From positions 1 to 15,176 of the forward strand of contig JBKJQN010000072.1 in assembly GCA_046593925.1 (NCBI GenBank): a stretch of 15,176 nucleotides of DNA, written 5' to 3'. The notes beneath the pieces are model-generated. The model made no database searches, was not told where the DNA came from, and worked only from the letters and a program-made list of their open reading frames with translations. The position numbers were made by a program, and so were the translations under genes. The stretch's first letter is position 1. Each line of letters begins with the position of its first letter. Of the stretch, positions 1 through 6,451 are shown one piece after another. The DNA comes from JAYVYM01 sp046593925 (GTDB lineage Bacteria > Actinomycetota > Actinomycetes > Mycobacteriales > SCTD01).

Positions 1-837
1 CGGCAGATGGTCGAGCAGCACATCGCCAGCGGCGCCGGCGCGACCGTCGCCGGTATCCGGGTGCCGCGCGGGCAGGCGACGGAGTTCGGGGTCATCCAGA
101 CTTCGGACGGACGGCGCATCGAGGCATTCCTGGAGAAGCCTGCCGATCCGCCGGGCCTGCCGGACGACCCGACGATGACGTACGCCTCGATGGGAAACTA
201 CGTCTTCTCGACCGAGGCGCTGCTGGCGGCCGTCAAGCTCGACGCCGGCGACGACGGCTCCGTACACGATATGGGCGGCAACATCATCCCGATGCTGGTC
301 GCGTCCGGTCGCGCGGAGGTCTACGACTTCCGTGACAACGACGTCCCGGGCTCGACCGATCGCGACCAGGGCTACTGGCGTGACGTCGGCACCCTGGACA
401 GCTACTACGACGCGCACATGGACCTGATCTCGGTGCACCCGGTGTTCAACCTCTACAACCGGCACTGGCCGATCCTGACCAGCACCGGCACGCACCCGCC
501 GGCGAAGTTCGTCTTCGACGAGCCGGGTCGGATCGGGCAGGCGATGAACAGCCTGGTCAGCCCCGGGGTGATCGTGTCGGGCGGCAGCGTACGCAACTCG
601 ATCCTGTCGCCGGGAGTACGCGTGCACAGCGGTGCCGACGTGAGCGGCGCGGTGTTGATGCACGGCGTCGACATCGGCCGCGGTGCCCGGGTCGGCAGGG
701 CCATCCTGGACAAGAACGTCACGGTGTGGCCGGGCGCAACCGTGGGTGTCGACCCTGCAGCGGACCGTGAACGGGGCTTCACCGTCACCGAAGGCGGCGT
801 CACGGTGATCGGCAAGGGCGAGCAGGTCGTCGTCTGA
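1..837 (+). CDS. glgC: Glucose-1-phosphate adenylyltransferase, C-terminal part (5' end outside window)
   Basis: ADP-glucose pyrophosphorylase makes ADP-glucose from ATP and glucose-1-phosphate in the cytoplasm, the committed step of bacterial glycogen synthesis. The frame is open from base 1, so the start lies upstream; 278 residues are visible of the roughly 400 usual for the family. The visible part begins inside the nucleotidyltransferase domain (RQMVEQHI). It holds the sugar-phosphate-binding motif FLEKP at about nt 127-141, MGNYVF, and the family-typical YWRDVGTLDSYY near nt 373-408. The last 90 residues (NSILSPGVRV, GVDIGRGARVGRAILDKNV) are the left-handed beta-helix hexapeptide repeats of the allosteric and oligomerisation domain. 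The gene ends with TGA one base before the stop codon of the convergent ohr gene, with no terminator hairpin between them. Identification is firm; only the N-terminal catalytic part cannot be checked. Confidence 0.95.
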   Translation, partial: RQMVEQHIASGAGATVAGIRVPRGQATEFGVIQTSDGRRIEAFLEKPADPPGLPDDPTMTYASMGNYVFSTEALLAAVKLDAGDDGSVHDMGGNIIPMLVASGRAEVYDFRDNDVPGSTDRDQGYWRDVGTLDSYYDAHMDLISVHPVFNLYNRHWPILTSTGTHPPAKFVFDEPGRIGQAMNSLVSPGVIVSGGSVRNSILSPGVRVHSGADVSGAVLMHGVDIGRGARVGRAILDKNVTVWPGATVGVDPAADRERGFTVTEGGVTVIGKGEQVVV

Positions 838-838
838 G

Positions 839-1258
839 CTACCCGGCGACCTCGAGCGTGACCTCGATGTTGTCCCTGGTGGCCCGGCTGTACGGGCACA
901 CCTGGTGCGCCGCGTGCATGAGTTCGCGTGCCGCGTCGTCGGCCAAGGCCGGGAAGGTGCCGGTCAGCGTGACGGCCAGCTCGAACACCTGGCCGTCCAT
1001 ACCGAGGCCGACCTGCGCGGTGATCTGCGACCCCGTCACGTCGGTGTGATCGCTGGCGGCCACCCGCCTGAGCGCAGAGTGGAAGCAGGCGGCGTAGCCG
1101 GCGGCGAACAGCTGCTCGGGGTTGGTGTGGTCGCCCCCCGGCCCGCCGAGCTCCTTGGGCAGCGTCAGCGACAGGTCCAGGACGCCGTCGTCGCTGACGA
1201 CTTCGCCCTCGCGGCCACCTCGCGCTGTCGCACGGGCGGTGTAGAGAACATCCACCAT
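839..1258 (-). CDS. ohr: Organic hydroperoxide resistance protein, Ohr subfamily (OsmC superfamily)
   Basis: Ohr is a thiol-dependent cytoplasmic peroxidase that reduces organic and lipid hydroperoxides. The 139-residue length fits the family. Both redox cysteines are present: Cys58 in NPEQLFAAGYAACFHSAL and Cys121 in CPYSRATRDNIEV, the latter context being Ohr rather than OsmC type. Arg16 and Glu48 are placed like the catalytic Arg and Glu of characterised Ohr proteins. The ATG at 1258 was chosen because a purine-rich AGGAG lies just upstream on the minus strand (CAGGAGCCCAG-ATG) and the family's N-terminus begins there. The same frame stays open further upstream, but that stretch is the shadow of the hydrolase gene. 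The gene follows the alpha/beta hydrolase with a 56-nt gap, so co-transcription is possible. No OhrR (MarR) regulator is visible in the window. Confidence 0.93.
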   Translation of the reverse strand: MVDVLYTARATARGGREGEVVSDDGVLDLSLTLPKELGGPGGDHTNPEQLFAAGYAACFHSALRRVAASDHTDVTGSQITAQVGLGMDGQVFELAVTLTGTFPALADDAARELMHAAHQVCPYSRATRDNIEVTLEVAG

Positions 1259-1314
1259 CTGGGCTCCTGGCTCGGGCCGCGGGCCGCGGCTGCCGGCGAC
1301 CGTACCGGGTGCGG

Positions 1315-2253
1315 TCACGAGCCGTCGCGCAGCCGCCCGGTCAGCGATGCCGCGTCCAGGTGCACGGGTTGCGTGGTCGCCAGCCAGTCGGCAAGGACCG
1401 CGGCGAGGCGGTCGGGCTCGGTGAGGTGCGGGAAGTGGCCGGATCGCTCGAAGACTTCCAGACGCGCGGTCGGTACGGCTGCCGCGAGCGCAGTGCCGTG
1501 CGCCAGCGGGATGATCGCGTCGCGGGCCCCCCACACCACCAGCAGCGGCAGGTCGGCCGCCAGGTAGAGCCGGTCGCGGGCGTCGACTCGCTGGCCGCGT
1601 ACGTCCAGGACCGAGCGGGCGGTATGGATGAAGGCCTCCCGGGTCGCGGCGTCGCCGAGCGAGCCGTAGCCATGCAGCGCGGCGCCTACCGCGGGGGAGA
1701 CGGGGACGCCCAGCTTGCCCAGCAGGTTGCCGACCTTGCCGCTGACCTGCCGTACCCACCGGTGGGCGATGACGGGCAGCACGAACTCGGCGCCGGGCAG
1801 CGTCGCGGCACGCAGGAATGCGCTGACCTCCGGACCGAGGCCCCCGGCGCCGACCAGTGCCAGGCGCTCCACCCGCTCCGGGAACTGGTAGGCGAACTGC
1901 ATCGCGATGCCGCCGCCGAGTGAGTGCCCGACCAGGGTGATCCGGTCGTGACCGAGTGCTGACAGCAGGTCGCGGATGCCGCACGCATGGGCGCCGAGGG
2001 AGTAGTCGCCGCGAGGCTTGGCGCTGCCGCCGTGGCCGAGCAGGTCCGGGGCCAGGACGTGGCAGGTCACCGCGAGCCGCTCCATCACCCGTTCCCACTG
2101 CTGGGCGTCGGAGGCGATGCCGTGGACCAGGACGACGACCGGCCGGGCAGGCTCACCGGCTTCCGGTGCGCCTGCTTCGGCGTAGCGGACCAGGTCGCCG
2201 TGTACCTGGCGCTCGGCGTACACCACGGCCGGGGTGTGCAGGTCTGTTGCCAC
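1315..2253 (-). CDS. Alpha/beta fold hydrolase (esterase/lipase-like)
   Basis: A 312-residue single-domain alpha/beta hydrolase, probably a cytoplasmic esterase, lipase or C-C/thioester hydrolase. Visible elements are the oxyanion-hole motif VLVHGIAS (residues 41-48), the nucleophile elbow GHSLGGG with Ser111, the acid Asp245 in WGARDAIIP, and the base His273 in SGHFPH, so the triad is complete. A cap domain probably spans about residues 140-225. The start is a GTG at 2253; the Shine-Dalgarno is weak, and an ATG eight bases upstream is out of frame. The gene is divergent from an acyl-CoA dehydrogenase, and an operator-like palindrome ends 10 nt upstream of the GTG. It is therefore likely controlled by the same TetR regulator and may release fatty acids or hydrolyse acyl esters for that pathway. 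The substrate cannot be told from sequence. Confidence 0.88.
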   Translation of the reverse strand: MATDLHTPAVVYAERQVHGDLVRYAEAGAPEAGEPARPVVVLVHGIASDAQQWERVMERLAVTCHVLAPDLLGHGGSAKPRGDYSLGAHACGIRDLLSALGHDRITLVGHSLGGGIAMQFAYQFPERVERLALVGAGGLGPEVSAFLRAATLPGAEFVLPVIAHRWVRQVSGKVGNLLGKLGVPVSPAVGAALHGYGSLGDAATREAFIHTARSVLDVRGQRVDARDRLYLAADLPLLVVWGARDAIIPLAHGTALAAAVPTARLEVFERSGHFPHLTEPDRLAAVLADWLATTQPVHLDAASLTGRLRDGS

Positions 2254-2263
2254 CCGACCATGG

Positions 2264-2280
2264 TGTTACCCCGGGTAACA
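2264..2280. promoter_or_regulatory. Palindromic operator 1 (GTTACC-N3-GGTAAC class)
   Basis: TGTTACCCCGGGTAACA is a perfect inverted repeat with 8-bp arms around one central C. It lies 10 nt upstream of the hydrolase GTG start and just downstream, on the minus strand, of a TTGACG hexamer (2283-2288) that could be that gene's -35 box. It shares the GTTACC-N3-GGTAAC core with the copy at 2332-2346. The spacing and symmetry suit a TetR-family dimer; the obvious candidate is the TetR gene downstream of the acyl-CoA dehydrogenase. The palindrome is observed; regulator assignment is inference. Confidence 0.7.
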
Positions 2281-2304
2281 GTCGTCAAGGTGGCGCTGGA
2301 CACG

Positions 2305-2333
2305 TCGACATCCCATTTCCGCCGCTCTAGTGT
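2305..2333 (+). promoter_or_regulatory. Candidate promoter of the acyl-CoA dehydrogenase gene
   Basis: A -35 hexamer TCGACA (2305-2310, five of six to TTGACA) and a -10 hexamer TAGTGT (2328-2333, TAnnnT pattern) are separated by 17 bp. The predicted transcription start near 2340 falls inside the second operator (2332-2346), so a bound repressor would block RNA polymerase. No mapping data are available; the call rests on hexamer match, ideal spacing and position. Confidence 0.5.
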
Positions 2334-2346
2334 TACCGGCGGTAAC
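2332..2346. promoter_or_regulatory. Palindromic operator 2 (GTTACC-GGC-GGTAAC)
   Basis: GTTACCGGCGGTAAC is an inverted repeat with 6-bp arms and a 3-bp centre. It has the same arms and centre length as operator 1, whose core starts 67 bp upstream (2265). It overlaps the candidate -10 box and start point of the acyl-CoA dehydrogenase promoter and ends 8 nt before the GAGGAG ribosome-binding site. Its position predicts repression. I saw no other copy of this motif in the window. Confidence 0.7.
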
Positions 2347-2365
2347 CCCATCCCGAGGAGCGCCT

Positions 2366-3613
2366 GTGTCCGGCTTCACGCTCGAGCTTGACGAGGACCA
2401 GCAGATCCTGCGGAAGTGGATGCACGAGTTCGCGACCGATGTCATCAGGCCGGTGGCCGCCGAGTGGGACGAGCGGGAACAGACGCCATGGCCGGTCATC
2501 CAGGAGGCCGCCAAGGCTGGCATCTACTCACTCGACTTCTTTGCGAACGCCCGCGAGGACGAGACCGGCCTGTCGCTGCCGATCGCGATGGAGGAGTTGT
2601 TCTGGGGTGATGCGGGCATTGGCCTGTCGATTGTCGGGACGACGCTCGCGGCAGCCGGCGTGGTCGCCAACGGCACTTTCGAGCAGATCCTCGAGTGGGC
2701 GCCGGCGATGTTCGGCACCGAGACCGACGTCAAGCTCGGCGCCCTTGCCGTGTCCGAGGCGGGCGCCGGCTCGGACGTGTCGGCCATGAAGACGAGCGCC
2801 GTCTACGACCAGGCCCGCGACGAGTGGGTCCTGAACGGCGTGAAGACCTGGATCACCAACGGCGGCATCGCGGACGTGCACGTCGTTGTCGCCGCCGTCG
2901 AGCCGGAGCTGAAGGCCCGCGGTCAGGCATCGTTCGTCGTCGGCCCGGAGTTCAAGGGCAAGGGCCTGTCGCAGGGTCAGAAATTCAAGAAGCACGGGAT
3001 TCGCGCCTCCCATACCGCCGAGGTCGTACTGGACGACCTTCGCATCCCGGGCTCGTGCCTGCTCGGCGGCAAGGAGCGGCTCGACGAGCGGCTCGCAAGG
3101 TCCCGGGAGCGTCGTCTGACCGCGGGGTTGGAGACCTTGACTGGCACCCGGTCGCAGGCCGCGATGGCCACCTTCGAGGCCTCCCGGCCCAGCGTCGGCG
3201 CGCAGGCCGTAGGTATCGGCAGGGCGGCGTACGAGTACTCACTGGAGTACGCCAAGACCCGCGTGCAGTTCGGCCGGCCGATTGTCCAGAACCAGGGCAT
3301 CGCGTTCATGCTCGCCGACATGAAGACCCGGCTGGACGCTGCCCGGCTCCTGGTCTGGCGGGCCGCGTGGATGGGCCGCAACGACAAGCCCTTCCTGGCC
3401 GGCGAGGGCTCGATGAGCAAGCTGTTCGCGGGGGAGGCGGCCGTCGACATCACCGAGAAGGCGATCCAGATCCTGGGCGGCAATGGGTACACCCGCGACT
3501 ACCCGGTCGAGCGCTGGCACCGCGACGCGAAGATCTACACGATCTTCGAGGGCACCAGTGAGATTCAGCGCCTGATCATCAGTCGGGCGATCTCGGGCCA
3601 TCAGATCTCGTGA
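2366..3613 (+). CDS. Acyl-CoA dehydrogenase (FAD-dependent)
   Basis: A 415-residue flavoenzyme that oxidises an acyl-CoA to the trans-2-enoyl-CoA, the first step of beta-oxidation, passing electrons to ETF. Start: GTG at 2366, preceded by GAGGAG (2355-2360) at 5 nt; an in-frame start further upstream would lie within operator 2 and is rejected. The family signature AVSEAGAGSD spans residues 128-137. FAD-domain elements include WITNGG, QFGRPIVQNQGIAF and the second signature IQILGGNGYTRDYPVERW. The catalytic base is Glu395 in IFEGTSEIQ, the medium/short-chain position. Residues 236-268 form a charged insertion (KERLDERLARSRERR and following) absent from the shortest family members. It sits upstream of a TetR regulator (4-nt gap) and opposite an alpha/beta hydrolase. 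Chain-length preference is not predictable, so no fadE number is assigned. Confidence 0.93.
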   Translation: MSGFTLELDEDQQILRKWMHEFATDVIRPVAAEWDEREQTPWPVIQEAAKAGIYSLDFFANAREDETGLSLPIAMEELFWGDAGIGLSIVGTTLAAAGVVANGTFEQILEWAPAMFGTETDVKLGALAVSEAGAGSDVSAMKTSAVYDQARDEWVLNGVKTWITNGGIADVHVVVAAVEPELKARGQASFVVGPEFKGKGLSQGQKFKKHGIRASHTAEVVLDDLRIPGSCLLGGKERLDERLARSRERRLTAGLETLTGTRSQAAMATFEASRPSVGAQAVGIGRAAYEYSLEYAKTRVQFGRPIVQNQGIAFMLADMKTRLDAARLLVWRAAWMGRNDKPFLAGEGSMSKLFAGEAAVDITEKAIQILGGNGYTRDYPVERWHRDAKIYTIFEGTSEIQRLIISRAISGHQIS

Positions 3614-3617
3614 CGCT

Positions 3618-4262
3618 GTGACGTCCGCCGTCGTGCCGTCCGCGGTTGTGCGGTCCGCCGTCGTGCTGCCGGATCGCTCAGCTCGCCGCGAGGCGCTGCT
3701 GGAGGCCGCCGAGCGAGCGGTGCAGCGGGATGGTCCGGCTACGTCGATGGCGGCCGTCGCCGGTCAGGCCGGCATCACCAAGCCGATCCTGTACCGGCAC
3801 TTCGGCGACAAGGCGGGCCTGGTCGCGGCCCTCGCCGAGCGGCATACCGCCCGGCTGATGCTGGCCCTGAGGGAGGCCCTGGGTGCTGGCCGCAGTCGGC
3901 GCGAACGGGTGGAGCTCGCCGTCGGCGCGTACCTGGCCGCGATCGAGGCCGCCCCGCAGCTCTACCGCTTCCTGCTGCGTCCCGAGGGTGCGGTGGCGCC
4001 GGAGCAGGTACGGGCCTTCACCCGCCGGCTCGGTGAGGTGCTCGCCGACGGGATCGCTGTCGATCTGGGCCTGGCCTCGGCCGGGGTACGCGAGCGGTCC
4101 TGGGGGCACGGCATCGTCGGCATGGTGCAGAGCGCCGGCGACTGGTGGATCGAAGACCGACCCTGCCCCCGTACCGAACTGGCGGCCGGGCTGGCCGATC
4201 TCCTGCTCGGGGCGTACGACCGGGAGGTTGACGGCCGGGCGGCTGACGCTCGGGGGGGCTGA
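3618..4262 (+). CDS. TetR/AcrR family transcriptional regulator
   Basis: A 214-residue one-component repressor type. The N-terminal TetR DNA-binding domain covers about residues 22-68: helix 1 RREALLEAAERAV, then the helix-turn-helix AAVAGQAGITKPILYRHFGDK with the signature YRHF. The remaining residues would form the ligand-binding and dimerisation domain; WWIEDRPCPRTELAAGLADLL near the end is common in TetR C-domains of lipid-metabolism regulators. Start: GTG at 3618, 4 nt after the dehydrogenase stop, which suggests translational coupling. However, three 15-bp repeats put further in-frame GTGs at 3633, 3648 and 3663, none with a good Shine-Dalgarno, so the true start is unsettled. It probably represses the divergent hydrolase/dehydrogenase promoters through the twin palindromes, with an acyl-CoA or fatty acid as inducer (inference). 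The 3' end lies in a repeat-rich tract. Confidence 0.9.
   Translation: MTSAVVPSAVVRSAVVLPDRSARREALLEAAERAVQRDGPATSMAAVAGQAGITKPILYRHFGDKAGLVAALAERHTARLMLALREALGAGRSRRERVELAVGAYLAAIEAAPQLYRFLLRPEGAVAPEQVRAFTRRLGEVLADGIAVDLGLASAGVRERSWGHGIVGMVQSAGDWWIEDRPCPRTELAAGLADLLLGAYDREVDGRAADARGG
3624..3668 (+). repeat. Three imperfect 15-bp tandem repeats in the tetR 5' end
   Basis: Units 3624-3638, 3639-3653 and 3654-3668 read TCCGCCGTCGTGCCG, TCCGCGGTTGTGCGG and TCCGCCGTCGTGCTG. They encode SAVVP-SAVVR-SAVVL. Each unit carries an in-frame GTG that could serve as a start codon. The tract precedes the DNA-binding domain and looks like slippage-generated length variation. Confidence 0.8.
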
Positions 4263-4294
4263 TGACCGGGCGGCTGACGGCCGGGGGGCCGACG
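4218..4294 (+). repeat. Imperfect 31-bp direct repeat across the tetR stop codon
   Basis: The stretches 4218-4248 and 4264-4294 both begin GACCGGG and differ at 4 of 31 positions by eye; a 14-bp core CCGGGCGGCTGACG is identical at 4235-4248 and 4266-4279. The offset is 46 bp. The tetR stop codon (4260-4262) lies between the copies and is followed directly by a second TGA. The tract is G-rich and probably duplicated; it may mark a rearrangement boundary next to the degenerate gene that follows. Confidence 0.65.
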
Positions 4295-4316
4295 GCTGGG
4301 GCGGGCACGCGGGGCG

Positions 4317-4571
4317 TCGATCCCCGGCCCGCTGGTCCGCCGGTGGCTGTGCGACAGCCAGCTCACCCGGCTGGTCCTCAGCCTGAGCCGCCGGGTCATC
4401 GGGGCCAGCCACACCCAGCGCTGGGCCCCGACCAGGATCACCAGCTACCCCGACAGCATCCCGTGCTGCGACAGCACCCACCACGACCTGCATGAAGGCG
4501 GCAAGACCATCCGGCTACGCGACGGCCGCGACCTCAACACCAACGGCTGGACCCACGGACCCAGCGGCTAG
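4317..4571 (+). pseudogene. Remnant of a DUF222/HNH-type (13E12 repeat family) protein C-terminus
   Basis: A frame that opens after 4277 and ends with TAG at 4569-4571 contains no usable start codon. It nevertheless resembles DUF222/HNH endonuclease proteins, which are abundant and often repetitive in Actinobacteria. The segment IPGPLVRRWLCDSQLTRLVL matches the conserved block before the HNH domain, and HHDLHEGGKTIRLRDGR plus LNTNGWTHGP match the end of the HNH region and C-terminus. Between them the expected cysteine/histidine block is shortened and degenerate (about 35 residues, ending SIPCCDSTHH). About 85 residues remain of a family usually over 400. It lies next to the direct repeat at the tetR 3' end. 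Family assignment is from remembered motif patterns; a profile search would decide it. Confidence 0.55.
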
Positions 4572-4930
4572 TCACGCAGCGGCTCGATGGCCGGACCCAG
4601 TCGATGGCCTCCCGATAACAGGTGACCGTCGAACATGTTCTGCGGGATCACGGCGGCTACTGAGCGGTGGACGATGGGTCAGGAGCCGATGGTGGCTGTG
4701 CGCGGCCACAGAGTCGCGACGCCGTCGAGACCAGGCCGGCCACAGGCGGGTGGCCGCGAGAGCCGGCCCGGCGGTAGCCGCGAGGGCAGGGGGCTACCCT
4801 CTGGCGCTCCCGACCCAGGCCGGCGCATCCCGCTCCGTCCGACTCGTGCCCATCCTGTGCCCGCGGGCACACAACGCCGCTCCCGTGCGTTGTCCCCGCG
4901 CCGGAGACGAACTGAAAGGGGCCGAGCAGC
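4572..4930. other. Intergenic stretch, 359 bp, no gene recognised
   Basis: Open frames cross this region in several phases, but none has a family match, a credible start with ribosome-binding site, or consistent codon bias. It should contain the promoter of the downstream DUF4193 gene. A TACCCT hexamer at 4795-4800 fits the actinobacterial -10 pattern but lacks a good -35; TTGTCC near 4893 has no good -10 partner. A purine-rich AAAGGGG (4915-4921), 9 nt before the DUF4193 ATG, is its probable ribosome-binding site. No tRNA, terminator hairpin with T-tract or insertion-sequence end was seen. Confidence 0.5.
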
Positions 4931-5233
4931 ATGGCCACCGACTACGACCAGCCACGACGCAACGAGGCCGACGACCTCGGAGAGGACAGCCTCGAGGAGC
5001 TCAAGGCCCGCAGGGCGGAGGCGCAGGCAAGCAGCGTCGACGTCGACGAGACCGATCTCAACGAGGCGCTCGAGCTGCCCGGCGCTGACCTGTCGGGTGA
5101 AGAGCTCACCGTGCGGGTGCTGCCGAAGCAGAGCGACGAGTTCACCTGCTCCTCGTGCTTCCTTGTGCACCATCGCAGTCAGCTGGCGTCCGACAAGGGC
5201 GGCCGGCTGGTATGCCGCGAGTGCGCCGCCTGA
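4931..5233 (+). CDS. DUF4193 family protein (actinobacterial Cys4 zinc-ribbon)
   Basis: A 100-residue acidic protein of unknown function, conserved in Actinobacteria and of the family's usual length. The N-terminal half is charged and probably flexible or helical (NEADDLGEDSLEELKARRAE). The C-terminal quarter carries Cys73-x2-Cys76 (FTCSSCFLVHH) and Cys95-x2-Cys98 (LVCRECAA), a likely zinc-binding knuckle pair. The start is ATG at 4931 with upstream AAAGGGG at a slightly long 9-nt spacing. From memory, the M. tuberculosis homologue (Rv2699c) lies close to dut; here dut is about 7 kb downstream. The next gene starts 7 nt after its stop, so the two are probably co-transcribed. A regulatory or RNA polymerase-associated role is conceivable from the zinc ribbon, but nothing in the sequence proves it. 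Confidence 0.85.
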   Translation: MATDYDQPRRNEADDLGEDSLEELKARRAEAQASSVDVDETDLNEALELPGADLSGEELTVRVLPKQSDEFTCSSCFLVHHRSQLASDKGGRLVCRECAA

Positions 5234-5240
5234 CCTGTCC

Positions 5241-5675
5241 GTGACCGCATCGGGCAGCCCTCCGGCGAGCACGGGGCCGGTGGCCCCGTCGCCCGCCCTG
5301 TCGCCGAGCGAGGTCGTGCTCGCGCAGCTCGAAGGGATGCGACGCGAGCCCCGGGACGGCGACGCTGCCGGCGCAGGGCTGTTGTCCGTGTGGGCCTTCG
5401 CGAGCCCCGGCAACCGCGAGGCCACCGGACCCGTCGAACGCTTCGCGGACATGCTGCGCAGTCCGCTGTACCGAGGCCTGCTCCAGCATCGCGCCGCCCA
5501 GCTCGGGCCGCCCCGCGAGACCGGTGAGCAGGCCCAGCAGGAGGTGCTGGTGCTCACGGCCGACGACCGGACGATGGGCTTCACCTGGGTGCTGGGGCGG
5601 CAGTCCGAGCCGCCGTACATCGGCTGCTGGATGACCGATGGGGTCCTGAGGCACCCCGAGGAGGGCGAGTGGTGA
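5241..5675 (+). CDS. DUF4864-like protein of unknown function
   Basis: A 144-residue protein without signal peptide or membrane segment. After a Pro/Ser-rich leader of about 25 residues come a helical stretch (SEVVLAQLEGMRR), then WAFASPGNREATGPVERFADML, SPLYRGLLQHRAAQLG, a beta-rich part (QQEVLVLTADDRTMGFTWVL) and the end motif GCWMTDGVL. The FASPxNRxxTGPxERF and CWMTD blocks recall DUF4864 proteins of cyanobacteria, plants and Actinobacteria, a small NTF2-like fold group with no known function. GTG at 5241 was chosen because it follows the DUF4193 stop by 7 nt; it has no clear Shine-Dalgarno and GTG at 5280 is an alternative. Its stop overlaps the start of the next gene (GTGA). The frame stays open far upstream, but that part overlaps DUF4193 in another phase and is not coding. 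Confidence 0.7.
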   Translation: MTASGSPPASTGPVAPSPALSPSEVVLAQLEGMRREPRDGDAAGAGLLSVWAFASPGNREATGPVERFADMLRSPLYRGLLQHRAAQLGPPRETGEQAQQEVLVLTADDRTMGFTWVLGRQSEPPYIGCWMTDGVLRHPEEGEW

Positions 5676-6451
5676 ACCTCGGACGCCGACCGCGGGGGGA
5701 GCAGCCCACCGTCGGCAAGGAGCTGGTTCGGCGCGTCGAGGTGGGCGAGATCCTCGAGCGGCTCGGGACCGACGACGTCGGCCGAGCCGAGCGCGGCCGG
5801 CTGCTGGCGCGGCTCGCGGGGGCGCTGGCCGGGATCGGCCGGGCTGCGGGCGGCCGGGCGGTGCTGACCGGGCGGGCGCTCGCCGACACCGTTGCCGACC
5901 TGGCTCCGCACGTACCCGTACGTGACCTCGCGACGCTGCGCACCCACCACGGCGGGCTGACCGGTGACGCACTTGCCGAGGCGCTGGTGGCGGCCGCAGC
6001 CCGTACGACGGCGGGCGTCGGGGCGGCCGGCGGGGCCCTTGCTGCCGCGCAGCTCGCAGCGCCGCCCTCGCTGCTCGCGTCACCGCTGCAGGTCGCGGCG
6101 GAGACGGTGGCTGTGGTCCTGGTCGAGCTCAAGCTCGTGGCCGAGCTGCATGTCGTACATGGAGTGGTCGCAGCCGGCGGCCCGGGGGAGCGGGCGGCTG
6201 CCTACCTGCAGGCCTGGGTGAGCCGGCGCGGGCTGGACGCGGGGGCAGCCGGCGGGCTGTCGGCGGTCCTCAAGACCGCCGCCCGTCAGCAGCTGCGCGG
6301 ACGGCTGGTGCGGCGGTTCGGCCGCAACCTGTCGACCCTCGCGCCGTTTCTAGCCGGCGCGGTCGCCGGCGCCGAGCTCAACCGCCGGGAGACGCGGGCG
6401 CTGGGCGAGGCCCTGCGGACCGACCTGCGCCGCCACCTGTCCCAGCGCTGA
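5672..6451 (+). CDS. EcsC-like membrane-associated protein, function unknown
   Basis: A 259-residue, Ala/Gly/Leu-rich protein. GTG at 5672 is preferred over the adjacent in-frame GTG at 5669 because GAGGAGGG (5658-5665) then sits 6 nt upstream instead of 3; this start overlaps the previous stop by 4 nt, so translation is probably coupled. The N-terminal 100 residues are basic and helical. Residues about 112-165 are hydrophobic (GVGAAGGALAAAQ, then ETVAVVLVELKLVAELHVVHG), and a second hydrophobic patch at about 222-236 (LAPFLAGAVAGAELNRR) is followed by a basic tail. The ELKLVAELHxVxG block and the layout recall EcsC-type proteins and actinobacterial hypotheticals, but the resemblance is weak. 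It probably sits on or in the cytoplasmic membrane. The gene ends within a CAGCGCTG repeat that separates it from the convergent exporter. Confidence 0.65.
   Translation: MNLGRRPRGEQPTVGKELVRRVEVGEILERLGTDDVGRAERGRLLARLAGALAGIGRAAGGRAVLTGRALADTVADLAPHVPVRDLATLRTHHGGLTGDALAEALVAAAARTTAGVGAAGGALAAAQLAAPPSLLASPLQVAAETVAVVLVELKLVAELHVVHGVVAAGGPGERAAAYLQAWVSRRGLDAGAAGGLSAVLKTAARQQLRGRLVRRFGRNLSTLAPFLAGAVAGAELNRRETRALGEALRTDLRRHLSQR

Noticed and set aside
1259..2098. N-terminal extension of Ohr by about 280 residues
   Set aside because: Overlaps the alpha/beta hydrolase out of phase; a Shine-Dalgarno and the family N-terminus place the start at 1258.
2259..2351. Alternative ATG start for the divergent minus-strand gene at 2261 or further upstream
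   Set aside because: Out of frame with the hydrolase; those frames lead into shadow translations.
4262..4495. 77-codon frame starting in an ATGA overlap with the tetR stop
   Set aside because: Pro/Gly/His-rich translation across a repeat tract; another phase there carries the HNH-family similarity.
4492..5088. 198-codon plus-strand frame across the intergenic region and DUF4193
   Set aside because: Overlaps DUF4193 out of phase, lacks a ribosome-binding site and shows no domain.
4679..5950. Long minus-strand frame opposite the DUF4193/DUF4864-like/EcsC-like genes
   Set aside because: Crosses three oppositely oriented genes with good start/stop coupling; its translation has no recognisable domain.
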